The notes under the pieces were generated by a model, which was not told the origin of the DNA, did no database searches, and was given only the letters and a program-made list of their open reading frames with translations. Source: Ctenosaura bakeri (Eukaryota; Chordata; Lepidosauria; Squamata; Iguanidae). Taken from it: a DNA stretch of 64,000 bases. Shown piece after piece: positions 1 to 11,900 of the stretch (position 1 is its first letter; every line of letters starts with the position of its first letter). Both the position numbers and the translations under genes were made by a program. The stretch spans positions 124,001 through 188,000 of the forward strand of contig CAOLHI010000923.1 of the NCBI GenBank assembly GCA_948474755.1, read 5' to 3'.

Positions 1-264
1 ACTGGGTCCAAAATGCAGAATTAGTTTACTCCATTTAGAGTGGAGGGGTAATATTTTGCCCCTCCCCGCCGGCTCAAACAGTGTCTCCTCGCTTGTGTTC
101 CTTCTCACTGATAACTTTGCCATCTCGGCCACATCCGTCCCAGCTTTCCTCTGTGAGATGTTGGAGGAGACGAAATTGATCCACAGCTTTGTAAACCCGT
201 AGAAAGAAAAGTCTAATTCTCCCCCGGCAAAGTGTTGGGACGGTGAGAAACCCAGTATTCCAAA

Positions 265-430
265 TGGCAAAATAAACGCAAAATAAATGCATCTTCCAAA
301 TGGCAAGATAAATGCATATTCCAAAATGCACGATAAGTGCAAAATAAATGCATATTCCAAAATGCAAGATAAATGCAAAATAAATGCATCTTCCAAATTG
401 CATCTTCCAAATTGCAAGATATTCCCAACG
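265..430. repeat. Short tandem repeat of AATAAATGCATATTCC-like units
   Basis: Six or so degenerate units of about 20-36 bp built from AAAATAAATGCA, TTCCAAAATGCAAGAT and similar blocks. It carries many chance AATAAA hexamers. Confidence 0.8.
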
Positions 431-2164
431 GCTTTGATCAGGGGGCTGATAAATGCAAACCATTGGGGTGCGAAACCTTCCTTTTGGTGGCAAAGCCAGA
501 AATCTATAAAGTCTGGGTTTGTGTATTTTAAGGTAAAGCCTGGCCGCAAATTTGGATTTTGCCCGATGTGAACTGTTTCCAAAACCAGGTTGGAGGGAGG
601 AAACACGGCAGGGAGGAGGAAGAAAGACGGCAAAATGGTGCAAAATTTAGGAAGGAGAGAACGGGACGCTCCCTTTTTTTAAAAGTTTGTGCCCGATTTC
701 CCACTTAGTTGCCCTCGGCATTTGCGGGTTTGACTTCCACGGATTTGATCAGGTTTCTCCAAACCTTTTCCCTCCATCTCCGGCTCTTCTTTTCTGGAGA
801 GATCATTTTAACCTCTTGCATTGACCTGGTGCAGACTGGGGAGAATTTCATATTTGATGTGAAATAAAATCCACATTGCAGTTACCAATAATTATCGAAT
901 TATCGTAACTGTCATTTGGCCCCATACATGGACTGGGACGGAAGTCAGATATTTAAAAGGACGAAACACTCAAAGACCCCCATCTATTAGAAAAAGATCT
1001 CTCCACTGCAGTTTCTCCCAAATTCAGGATTTTTTTTCCTTAAAAAAAGCCCTTTCCAGCCCAATTTGCAGAATTTGGGTACATTCTACAGAGACTGAAT
1101 GGGAACCAAATTCTCACCAGCTTTGCAAAAAAAAAAATATATTTTCCTTCATCTCTTGCTGCCTCATGCTGCCCTCTCGTGGCACAGCCTGAGAATGCAC
1201 CAAAAGTGGCTCACGGGTTTTGCAGTACCTGGGCTGGGTGTTCTTGGACTGCAACCCCCATAGTCCTTATTCATTATTTTTGTATTATTCTTATTATCAT
1301 TATTATTATTATCGTTATCAGTATGTGTAGCCAGGGCCACAATCCAGAGGAGGGGAAGGAAGGGGTAGTGGAATCCAAAACTGGGGCACCGTTTTGCTCA
1401 TTGAGTGCGGTGGTTTCGAACACGCAAACACCCCGGGGTGGAGGGCCTGCCAAAGAGGCGAGTGCGAGATCAAAAGAGGGGAACGGGTTGCATCAAACGC
1501 CCCGTTGCAAAATGCACCACCCTGGTGTGGTGCAATTCCTTCTAGGGTGCAAGGAGGAGGAGGAGGAGGAATGTTGCACAACCGCATTGAGCAACCACAA
1601 CCGTGCCATCGCTGGTTGCAACCAAAGGGCCTTTCCTTCTAAGAAATGAATCTGCAACGTTGGCATAAATTTGGCTTAAAAACAAAACACGGAGGTTAGG
1701 AAAGTCCCTTTTTAGGAGGGAGAGGGCGAAGTTCAGATCCCAGAATCCACCCCACCCAGTGGAGCAGAGCCAGGAGTGGATTGGATTTGAAATGCAGAAA
1801 CCAAGATCCATTGGCTTTACAAAAGACCCGCCCCACTAGAATGGCTGAGTGGATGCAGATCTGGATTTTAGGGGGAGGGGGGGTTATTCCAAATTGCCAT
1901 TCCTCTTTGCTCTGCCGCGGAACTGCAACTTCCAGCCCAGGCCCTGGTGGTTGTGGATGATGGGAGCTGCAGTGCAGGCTGAGAAAGGGCGCCAGCTTTG
2001 GGGAAGGCTGACACACGCAGGAGGGAAGATTTTGTGGCTCAAAGACGCGGCCTGTGGATTGAGCAAACGATGCACGCCGGCTATTTTTAGCTCACTTTCG
2101 TTATTAATCAAGATGAGAGACTTCCTGATGACAGAAGCGGCCCTTTCTTAACACAAAAAGAGGG

Positions 2165-2400
2165 CTGTTTTTGGAAACAACAAGGCAGGGGGCCAGGAGA
2201 CCAGGGTTCGAATCTGCACTCGGCCGTGGAAACCCATTGGGTGACCTTGGGCAGGTCACACCCTCTCAGCCTCGGGGGAAGCAAACCGCCTCTGAGCAAA
2301 TCTTGCCTTGTGACAGTGTCGGCATCAGTCGGAAAGGACTTTGCCCAGTTACTTTTTCTGTCCTTGCTGAGAGCAAAGACACCTCACACGGGAGGGGAGC
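2165..2400 (+). repeat. tRNA-derived SINE
   Basis: The B-box-like GGGTTCGAATC is followed by the reptile SINE body (GGAAACCCATTGGGTGACCT, then TCACACCCTCTCAGCCTC) and a CAGTCGGAAAGGACT tail related to the GTCGGAAATGAC tail of other copies here. Confidence 0.75.
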
Positions 2401-2424
2401 CAACATTTCCCTCCCATCGTTGAT

Positions 2425-2510
2425 GTTTTCGTGCACCTTCGAGTTGCTTCCGACTCATCATGGGGCTGAGAGAGTGTGACTTGCACCCAAGGTCTCCAGG
2501 GCCATAAGTC
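2425..2510 (-). repeat. SINE tail fragment
   Basis: Reverse-oriented copy of the same SINE body (GGGGCTGAGAGAGTGTGACT, AAGGTCTCCAGGGCC), directly abutting a foldback half-element. Confidence 0.6.
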
Positions 2511-2600
2511 ATTTCCGCACCAGACCGTTATAGTGCGATGATTCCACTTGCAACATCCGATGGGTTTTGCAGTTTCGGGAGGTCCCTCTCCCATTCCTTT
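2508..2600 (+). mobile_element. Half copy of the foldback family (ATTTCCGCAC...TTATAGCGC)
   Basis: It contains CATTTCCGCACCAGACCGTT, ATAGTGCGATGATTCCACTT and GCAGTTTCGGGAGG, matching one arm of the palindromic element at 18570-18752. The other arm is missing. Confidence 0.7.
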
Positions 2601-3059
2601 AAGTCATTAATTCTTTTTCCAAAATATCTGGCTGGATTATTCCCAGCTTCTGTGCTTCCTGATTCATTATCCCCTCTCCTTTCTTATTTTCCACAATGTG
2701 ACCCTGCTAGGCTCAAACACCCATTCCGCTCTCCGTCCCAATGCAAAGCTTAGGAAAGTTACTTTTCGGGTTGCAGCTTCCAAAATCCACCCACCGCCAC
2801 GGCCTCCCCCTTCTGTCGGCCCCCAAAGTGACTTTTCCTTAAGGAACCATCATGCACCCAAGTGGGCAACATTTTCGTTTCCATTCCAAGATGGAATTGG
2901 GCTCCAATGCCCGGTGCAACCAATGACCGGGGATGATGGGGTCTGCAGTCCAAGATGCACCTCTGCCATTAACAAGACAAGTGCCGTTTGGATATTCCCG
3001 GAATCACAAGAGTCCAGATTAGTTTGCAAGAGAGACAAGACATCGCCAGGAGACGCGAT

Positions 3060-3400
3060 CTGGTAAACGTCATTGCCTCCTTTTAATGGGGAAAAAAATC
3101 CTAATTTTGTATGCATATTTTTCTCTATATACATATATTTATATTATATGAATACAAGAAAGACGACACTGCTGGATTCCACCTGGAAGGAGAGGAGAGG
3201 AAGGAAAGGGGTCATATGGATGGGAAATTGTTTGCAATTCTGATATAAAATCAGTGAAGGAAAATATGTACAATACACGCAAAGAACAGGTTTCGTCATA
3301 ATCTTATTTAATTTTTTTTGTACACTTGGGATTTCTTTCCTCCCGTATATAAACCAATTGCTTCACGCTGCGAAGGCTGCTAATAAATTCCTTCGAGTAT
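3060..3400 (+). other. Candidate 3'UTR end of a plus-strand neighbour (possibly FOXN1)
   Basis: AT-rich unique-looking sequence ends with AATAAA at 3382-3387. Synteny puts FOXN1 on this side in human, converging on UNC119. No coding exon supports it, so this is only a suggestion. Confidence 0.2.
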
Positions 3401-5379
3401 ACACCGTTTGCTCCGGTCTGATTAATTAAATAGCATCCCTATTCATTTGTACCAGCTAGAAAAACGCAAACGCACTGAGAAAATTTTGGTCCCTTTTTTG
3501 TGTGCCGCCGTCTCTTGAGATTATTTTAATAGGCTCTTCCCCAACCAGGCCACTAACGAGCTGGACTCTAACACCCACAATCCCCAATTGCATTTCAGCG
3601 TGCCGTCCGCTGGCCGTGGACGATGGGAGCTGCAGTCCAACCACTCTAGACGTCGCCGGGTTCTTTTGCGATAGGGAGGAGCCGGGAAGCGGTGCTTAAG
3701 ACGCGAAAAGCACAAAAGACGTTTGACTCTAAAACTTGCAAGAAATGGATGGGACAGCAACAAAACCGCAAACGCCCTGCAACAGATTCACACCCACAAA
3801 GCATGCGAGATGTTGCAACAACTCTGGAGAGAGAGAGACACACACACACACAAATGTTGCTTATGCCAAATCAGTCCCAGTAGCTCAGCATTGCATCCTG
3901 CTGGGGTTTCGAGTCCTTGCTACCCCTTTTTGGGGCAGGTGGGGGGGACCAAATTTAGCCCCAAAATCAGGGGAAGAGACGGAATCTTTCCACCCCTTCC
4001 TTGGTGATGTCGATATCCCTGCAACCCACTCACCCAAAATAAAAATATCCGCCTGCTCTCAAATCGTGTCCTGCGGAGCACGTGGAAATATTTGCCACAG
4101 GCCGAGCCAAAGGAAGACCTGGGGGCTCAGCCTCCCCAATGTGCACATTTGAACGAGAGGAACTGCACGCACTATTTTTGGGTCACCATGCCCCGTGCAA
4201 CCTCCTACTTCCAAAAAATCAATTCACTTTTATTTTCTCACACCAACAACGACACATTCTGGAAGCAGTGGGGTTTTTTTTCAGCCATGGGGCCCCCCTG
4301 CGGAAAGGAAGATTTGCAACCCCAACATACAAACTTAGGAGCAACACACACTACGGTGGGGGGAGAAATGCCTTTGTGCTAGTTCCTATTTTAAAAAAAA
4401 TCAATTAGATCCATTTCTTCCGCTGTGCACATCAGAGGATCCCCCAGAAATCCACTCAAGCAATGACGAGATGTGCCAAACGGGGTGGGTGTTTTTGCAA
4501 CAACGGGGCCACTTGCAGAAAGGCCCTGCTCGGGGACAGGAATTGGCCAGGCCTCCTCCATTTCCCCATGCATTTCCCCCTTCTTTTTGCCGTTTCCACA
4601 GAGCGGCCAACTCAGGAGGGATGAGATGAAGGACCGTGCATTGGGCAGTGGCGCATCTAGCATAAGCGGCGCCCAGGTCAAGCATGGAAGGTGCGCCCCT
4701 ACCCTCCCACCCCTACGTGCATGGCTTTTTTGTGCCCCCTTGGCACCCTAGGTACACCTCTGGCTTGGGATGTGGGCTGGCCTGCCGTGCTGTAACACGG
4801 ACAGACAGCACTGGGTGGCAGTTCAGAAATCCCAAATCACCGCAAGCCAAACACATCCGCTTCCCTATCCATGAAAGCCAGTCGACTGGCATCAAGGGAA
4901 GGTAATACCAGCAGGAGTGCGGCACCTACTCTCCCTGCTCTAAGATCTCCTTGAGCCGAGAAACCGGCAAATCTAGGACCCAATTCTTTTCTTGCACGGT
5001 GCCAGCACAGCCACGCCACCAAGAGGGGACGGGAGATGGCACAGCGGCTGTGAAGGAAGACGGGCGTTGGAGAACTTGCTCTATTCGCTTGGTCTGCCAG
5101 CATCACCTTCATCACAGTCCAAGAATTTATCTCAATATCTCGCCCAAATGAGGGTCACCAAAGGCACTCACTGGCTGTGAATCTGCTTTGGGTTCTAGTC
5201 CGAACTTTAAGTGCACTTCCCAGGGCGCTGAACCTATTTTGGGGGTGTGATTCAGCACCCTGGATTGCTCCTTTAAAATTCAGACTAGAAACCAAAGCGG
5301 TTTCACTGTCCTACCGACATGGAAGTCACCAGCTTCCTATCGAAACATTTCCTTTGTTTAAAATCAATTCCCAAGATGG

Positions 5380-5521
5380 ACAGTAGGGGATCTGGGCACT
5401 AGAGTCCAAGAACTTTTCCCCAACTCCAATTCTCACCAACAACCATCCTAGGCTGCCTGTGGGTGAGAACTGGAGTTGGGGAACAGTTCTTGGACTCTAG
5501 TGCCCAGAATCCCCTACTGTC
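5380..5521. mobile_element. Foldback element with CAGTAGGGG ends
   Basis: Two arms of about 55 bp are inverted repeats: GGCACTAGAGTCCAAGAAC on the left and GTTCTTGGACTCTAGTGCC on the right, around a 20-30 bp loop. No open frame and no clear target-site duplication were seen. It is a non-autonomous DNA element by structure. Confidence 0.75.
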
Positions 5522-7346
5522 CAAATGGAGTCCAATCGGACACCAAACGAGAACACTCCAAAACCTAAAATTTCCAGGCAATTAAATCCATTCCATCTCG
5601 GATTGTCACCAAGGACGGCAGATTAGTCTCATCCAGTCCTTGCCATTATCTATTTATTATTAAATTTTGACGATTAATACCACTTTCTTAAAAAAAATAC
5701 ACTTCTTGACGACAGCCAAATACTTCACGTTTGCTTCTTTCCTAGCTTTTCCCCACCTTCTCGCGACTTTAAACATGTCTCGCCTCTTTGCCTCTTTATT
5801 AAAAAATATTATTTTCAAGGTGGGGAACGGAAGTAACGCAACACGGCACGGTGCTGAGAGCGCGAGAAGGGCAAAGGCGGCCGTTTCTGAAAACCGCCGT
5901 ACGGTCTGTGGTCTTTTGTTGTTGCATTTATGCGACACTGCAGAAAATGGGGCAAAAAATATATATATTTTTTTTCACTTTCCTTTGCAGCTTCTCGGCA
6001 GCCCAACGGAGGAGGAAGGCCAGAACAAAACGTCCTAAACACAAACATGTTTTCATCCTGTGACGAACACTTTGTGCTAAGTGCAATACCAACAACCCAT
6101 CTGTGCATCGCTATAAAAATAAGCTGTGACAACAACTCCGCAGCCATCACAAAACCTCCAGCCCCGCTCGGATCTCGATGGATATTCCGAGAGCGGACCA
6201 TGCTGCTGTTTGCAGAACGTGGGACTCGGACGCACACCTAACTTTGCTTTTGCACACTCCTGTTTTGGCTGCCGGAAAGTCGGGGACAGCAAAGAAGAGC
6301 TTCGCTTTTTGCACATCGCGCTCAAGTCCCGCGCATCGTGGCTTTTCATTATTTATGGGATCGTGCTGATTTTTGGTGCGCGGGAAGGAAATGTTCTGCT
6401 CACACGATAAACCTGAATATCAACTCCGACCTCTTGGAAACAATCCTTTAAGACAACATCCTACTTGCTGGCTGCCATCACGCTGCCTGGGGATAATGGG
6501 AGTGGTAGTCGAACCTCTGGAGGGTCGGTGGGAGCTACAGAGGAGCCATGGGTTCTGTCATCACTCGTACCAACATCACAGTTTTTGCATATCTCCAGCC
6601 AAAGCAGAAACAAAAACGTAAATTTGTGGGAGGCGGAATCACGATTTCTCTCCTAAATTTATGAGATCAACTTTTTCGCCTACTCAGGATTAAGGAAAGC
6701 AATTGGAGTCGAGCGCCGAACATGTTGTGATCTCTTCCAGACTGGCAGCTGTCATTCAAGCAAAGCCTCCTGGGATCTGGAATACTTCCAGAGGAGTAGC
6801 TATGCACGTGGACGATAGGCCACGCAGTGCCACGATACCCATCTATCACGGCCCTTTGCCAATACGGTACCCGCTGTTGGGACGATGCTACAATTAAGTC
6901 AACCCGAAATTAAAAGAAAAGGGGTATTTAACCCTCATTAGGACAAGTCTAGCTATCGGAGGCTGCCCTGTTTGACTCACAGAATCCGGTACGAAGACAA
7001 CAAATATTTTATAGCACTATCTACAACGTGGGGGCTCTCCCCTTGCGGAATCGAACGATGGAGAGGGGGCTTTCGGAGACGCAGGGGATACACAAGATGG
7101 GTCTCTTCTCCCGTGCATGATTTTGCCCAGGGTGGGTTTTCCAACTCCCGGGTTCCCAATTCCAAAATAAAATCCTCGTTTTGGATTCCACCGGTGGAAT
7201 TCTTGGCCGTATTTCCTGGTCGGCGAGGAACTGTACGTTCATTCGGAGTGCCAACCGGCCCCAATTCGTGCACCGCCGAAGGATGTATCTCTGCTTTTAC
7301 AGGCGATTAACAGATACCAAGCCAAATAAAAACAAAACCCCAAATC

Positions 7347-7368
7347 ACACACACACACACACACACAG
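7347..7368. repeat. (CA)n microsatellite
   Basis: About eleven CA units in unique flank. Confidence 0.9.
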
Positions 7369-7895
7369 AAAGATACACACACAAGAGAATTCTTCCCAAA
7401 AAATTGTACACGCAGAAAACGGGGGGACCCACCTTTCCCTAACCCCCATTTATAGGACAGTTCGCCCTTGTTAAAACGCCTGATAGAAAAATCTGGAAGG
7501 GTTTTGGTCACGGCTGCGGCTTTCTATGGGAGAAGTCGAGCACCAGGGCAGGAAAGGATCGGTGTGAGATTGTGCGGCCGAGCAGCGGGCGGCCGAGCGG
7601 GGAAAGCCAGGGGGAGCCCTCCTCGGAAAGGCGGTCGCAAACCCCTGAAAGTGGAACGAGGACAAGGCTCCTCTTGTATTTGAGCATCTTCCGTGGATGG
7701 AAAAATAGCCGGGAAGCGGATGGTGCGCTTGGTAAAGGGTGGGGAACGCTTTCGTTTCACAGCATCTTCGTCGCCAACGGCCTTCTGCAGGGGTGTGATC
7801 GGACACGGCTATTTTGCCAAGGATAGGCGCCACAAAGTGAAAACGCATCGGCTTATCGGGCAGCGTGTAGGATGTGAGGACGACAACACGACAAT

Positions 7896-7958
7896 GTGCA
7901 CGGCAGGGGGTTGGATTCGACGGCCCTTTTGGTCTCTTCCAACTCTATGATTCTATGG
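7896..7958 (+). mobile_element. CR1 LINE 3' end fragment
   Basis: The CR1 terminal motif GTTGGATTCGACGGCCCTTT is followed by TCTTCCAACTCTATGATTCT. Confidence 0.8.
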
Positions 7959-8790
7959 ACTAAAGGACAAGAGGAAAAGAGGGTCTTCTGACAGCCCACC
8001 CCAAAGCCAGCCAAGGGCACCTCCTGTTTTCACGGCAACGAAAACCATCATGGACCCCTCCCTCGCGTTCCCAAGAAACACAAAAGGTGGGGGCATCTGG
8101 TATGATTTGGGTATTTGCAAGGTCTGCTCACCACCCCACAAGCCTTCCACAAGAAACCCTGCCTCCCCCTCTCCCCACCCCGAAAACAACCCCCCGTAAG
8201 AGACGTTATTTCGGTATCATCTCCCTTGTGCTTTGCTTCCCCGAAGGAACGTCGGACGCCGCCGGCAAAAGAGCAAATAAAACAGGACTCGACGTCTCCG
8301 CCCTGGGGACCCTCTGAGAATCCGATGAAAGGGGACGTCAGCCGTTCACGGGACGTCTTCCGCCAACACCGAGACCATTGGGAGAGATCGGAGCATTAAA
8401 AGAGTTCAGTCCCACGGATCTCGAAGGTCGGAGAGAGAGGGACGGACTCCCCGCAGCCGGGACGAAAAATACATTTTACTTCTCTCCGGTTCGACTACGC
8501 AGTGCTATTATTTCAAGAGCCTCGAGGGACTGACCGCTAAAAGGGCTAATCGTCGGTGTGGAGGTCTCTGGGGACGGGGGACGGGAGGGGCGGGAAGGTG
8601 AGACATGGGGCGTTCCTCAAAAACTCGGGGAGGAGTAAAGACTTCAGCTACTCTGAGTCACCGGACTCCCGTTCCTCGCGGCAGAGTCCTCGGCGCCCGG
8701 CTCTCCGCGCCAACGCCGTCCGGCAGAATCCCAAACCCGCTCCTACAGGGAAGAGGGAAGGCCGCCCGCTGCCCACCGGCTCTCCGCTCG

Positions 8791-8903
8791 TCACGGCCCC
8801 CCGCTGTAGGAATAGTCGGCTTTGTTGTGCATGACCAGTGTGTTGTCCACAAAGTAGAAACTGTCCGACTGGGTCTCGTAGGGGTGGAGGATCATTTCCT
8901 GGA
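8791..8903 (-). CDS. UNC119: UNC119 coding exon 5 with stop
   Basis: It encodes [20 protein letters not shown] and ends [11 protein letters not shown], followed by TGA at 8791-8793. No clear AATAAA on the minus strand was found within the next 2 kb, so the 3'UTR end is unresolved. Confidence 0.95.
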
Positions 8904-11900
8904 CTGGGGGAAGGAAAGAAACACGCCGTCAAATCCGCGCGGAACGATACGGCTGCGCCCGTCGCCGTGGTCAGATTACTAATAATTAATACCTGAGGGG
9001 GATTACTTGAGAAGGAAGGAGTTGGTTAAAATGCGGAGGTAATTAATGATTAAAATTAAGTAAAGCGGACCCTCTGGATCCGCAAGGGTTCCATCTTGGG
9101 ATCTCCCGCAAATGCCGGAAAACTTGGAAGGATCACGTCCTACATTATTTAATGGTGCGGAAATGCACGCGGACACACTGGTTACCCCCATTTTAGGTAC
9201 CGGATGCAACAGCTTCCAGCCATTTCCACACTAGAGTGTTATAGCGCGATGATTCCACTTTCAACCTCCGATGGAATCCTGGGGTTTGCAGTTTCGGGAG
9301 GGGCCGGCTGGATGTCCTTTGAGGTCTCTTCCAACTCTATAGAGGCCGGCCCCTCCCGAAACTGGAAACCCCAGGATTCCATAGCAGGTTGAAAGTGGGA
9401 TCATCGCGCTATAACAGCCCAGTGCGGAAATGGCCTCTGTGTTACCTGGAAGCTGAATTCACAGAGGCTGCAAATAAGGCAAGTTCACTGACTTACCCAT
9501 GCAAGCAATTCCATTTAATGATTATTAAACAGTCCAAATAATAGTTAATATCTTTTCCTACCAGGGCTACGGATTTTACCTTTGGCTCTCGGCTGTCTTT
9601 CCCAAATGTCTTTTATTAATTGTGATTAATCTTAATTATTAAAATTTATGGTTAATTTTAATTGTTCTAAGGAACGGTTAGCTAATTGAAATTGGTGGGA
9701 TTAGTTGGCCGGTCTCCCCGCCGGGGGCTGAGTCACTCACTGAGTTCTTCGGAGAGCTGCGGGAACTCGTAGATGTGCTCGCACGTGTTCTTGCTGCTGG
9801 GGATGCAGAACCCGAATTCGAAATCGAAGCTCTTCAGGAGCTGGTCCCGGAAGTAGTGCCGCTCGATCATGCGGAAGTTGTTGATGGGCTTGTCGCCCAC
9901 CGTGAATTCCACCCTGCAGCGGAAAGAGAGGAAGAATCATAGAGGCATAGAAATGTAGAGTTGGAAGAGACCCCCAGGGGCCATCCAGTCCAACCCCCTT
10001 CTGCCATGCAGGAACACCCTCAAAGCCCTCCCTTTGACAGATGGCCATCCAGCCTCTGCTTAAAAGCCTCCAAAGAAGGAGGAGACTCCATCACACTCCA
10101 AGGCGGCAGATCCCACTGCTGGACAGCCCTGACCGTCAGGAAGTTCTTCCTGAGGTTCAGGTGGAATCTCCTTTCCTGCAGCTTGAATCCATTGCTCCTC
10201 GTCCTGGTCTCTGGAGCAGCAGAAAACAAGCCCTCTCTCTCCTCTGCATGACATCCCTTCAGGTATTTAAACACGGCTATCCTGTCCCCCTCAACTTTCT
10301 CTTCTGCAGACTAAACATCCCCAGCTCTCTAAGTCTATCCTCATTGGGCTTCATGGCTTCCAGGCCTCTCACCATTTCGGCCCCCCTCCTCTGGACTTGC
10401 TCCAGCTTGTCAATATCCTTCTTGAATTGGGGTGCCCAGAACTGGACACAGTATTCAAGATGGGGTCTAACCAAAGCAGAGTAGAGGGGTACCAGTACCT
10501 CCCTCGATCTAGACACCAGACTCCTATGGATGCAGCCGAGAATTGCATTGGCTTTCTTGGCTGCCGCATCACACTGCTGGCTCATGTCCAGCTTGTGGTC
10601 TATGAAGACTCCTAGATCCCTTTCACACGTACTGCTACCCAGCCACGTGTCCCCCATCCTATATTTCTGCATTCCATTTTTTCTACCTAAGTGTAGGACC
10701 TTCCACTTCTCTCTGTTGAATTTCATTTTGTTCGCCTTGGCCCAGCTCTCCAACCTATCCAGGTCATTTTGAATTCTGATCCTGTCCTCAGGCGTATTAG
10801 CCACCCCTCCCCATTTGGGGTCATCTGCAAATTTCCCCTCGTAGGGTCACCATAATTTGAAAGCAACTTTATGGCAATGAGCCATGCAACCCAAATACTC
10901 ACAGGTGGAAAAAAGAAAACCCATTTCCACAGGCTGGAAAGTTTATGTTTTAAGTAGCTGTCAGCCTTCCTTGCTTGCAAACATTTATCACTAACACAGC
11001 TTTTTAAGTAATGCTACTATTTTTATCTGCTTAAAAGGAAAAAAGAAACCCCACTGCGGACGGCAGATGGCTGGAACTTGGAGACAATTCTCCAGGTGGC
11101 AATATTTTGAAACTGCCACCCTCGGAAGGTCTAACGCTGTGCAAATTCTGCAATGAAATCAGGGAGTGAAAAGTCCCCATCTGCTAAATTGGTGGAGGAA
11201 TCTTGCGGCCTGCCTTTTTCTGGACTTTATGTCCCATCATCCCTGGCTCTATTCTGGCCGGGGGTTCTGGGATCTGCTGTCCAGGAAGATCTGGAGAGTC
11301 TTCCTTTGTGCAAAGATCGACATGCAAAGATCCCCACTGGAGAAATTATGACCCAAAACTGGCCCCCAAGCCAATTCGCCGGCACTTAATGCAACCCGCC
11401 TGGATTCGAACCCGGATACTCACGTGGCTCCAACCTGCCGCAGTCGAAGAAACGCGGGTGTGAACTGGTAGCGGACAAACCGCCCAGCGTTGGGATCGAT
11501 GTCCTTCTTGTGGCCGTGCTCACGCTCTGGAAGCAAAGACAACAAAAGCGGGGCCACGTTTATACCCAGACGTCCTCTGAACACGGAATCCCCATTAATT
11601 GATCAAGCAGAGCATCTAAATTATATTTAATATCTGTTAATATCTTAATATTGTTGTCTAGCAGAAGACGTCTTTTGCACGCTCACCCGAAGCCGGGGGC
11701 TTGGTGATCTCGAACAGGACGGTGCCGGACTCCATATCTCGGATCTTGAAGCGGGTGAAGTCTATCTTGTACACGTTCTCCTCCGGGGTGCAGAGGTAAT
11801 CTGCCGGAAGGAAAAAAACCAGCCTCCTTAAAAGCAAGGAAGTGCTAAGGTTTCACGGAATTTCAGAGGGGGGAACACAAAGGCCATCCAGTCCACCCCG

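Larger units (their letters stand above)
1..8790. other. Flank downstream of UNC119, no coding exon recognised
   Basis: In human the next gene on this side is FOXN1, on the opposite strand. No forkhead or other conserved exon was seen here. The stretch contains tRNA-type SINEs, foldback elements, CA repeats, a CR1 3' scrap and the UNC119 3'UTR (extent unknown). A GC-rich segment at about 8560-8790 probably belongs to that 3'UTR. Confidence 0.6.

Noticed and set aside
265..430. Cluster of AATAAA hexamers as poly(A) signals
   Set aside because: They are part of a tandem AATAAATGCA repeat with no gene end nearby.
10277..10804. 175-codon frame with reverse-transcriptase similarity
   Set aside because: It is the 3' part of a CR1 LINE, truncated at its 5' end, not a host gene and not able to move by itself.
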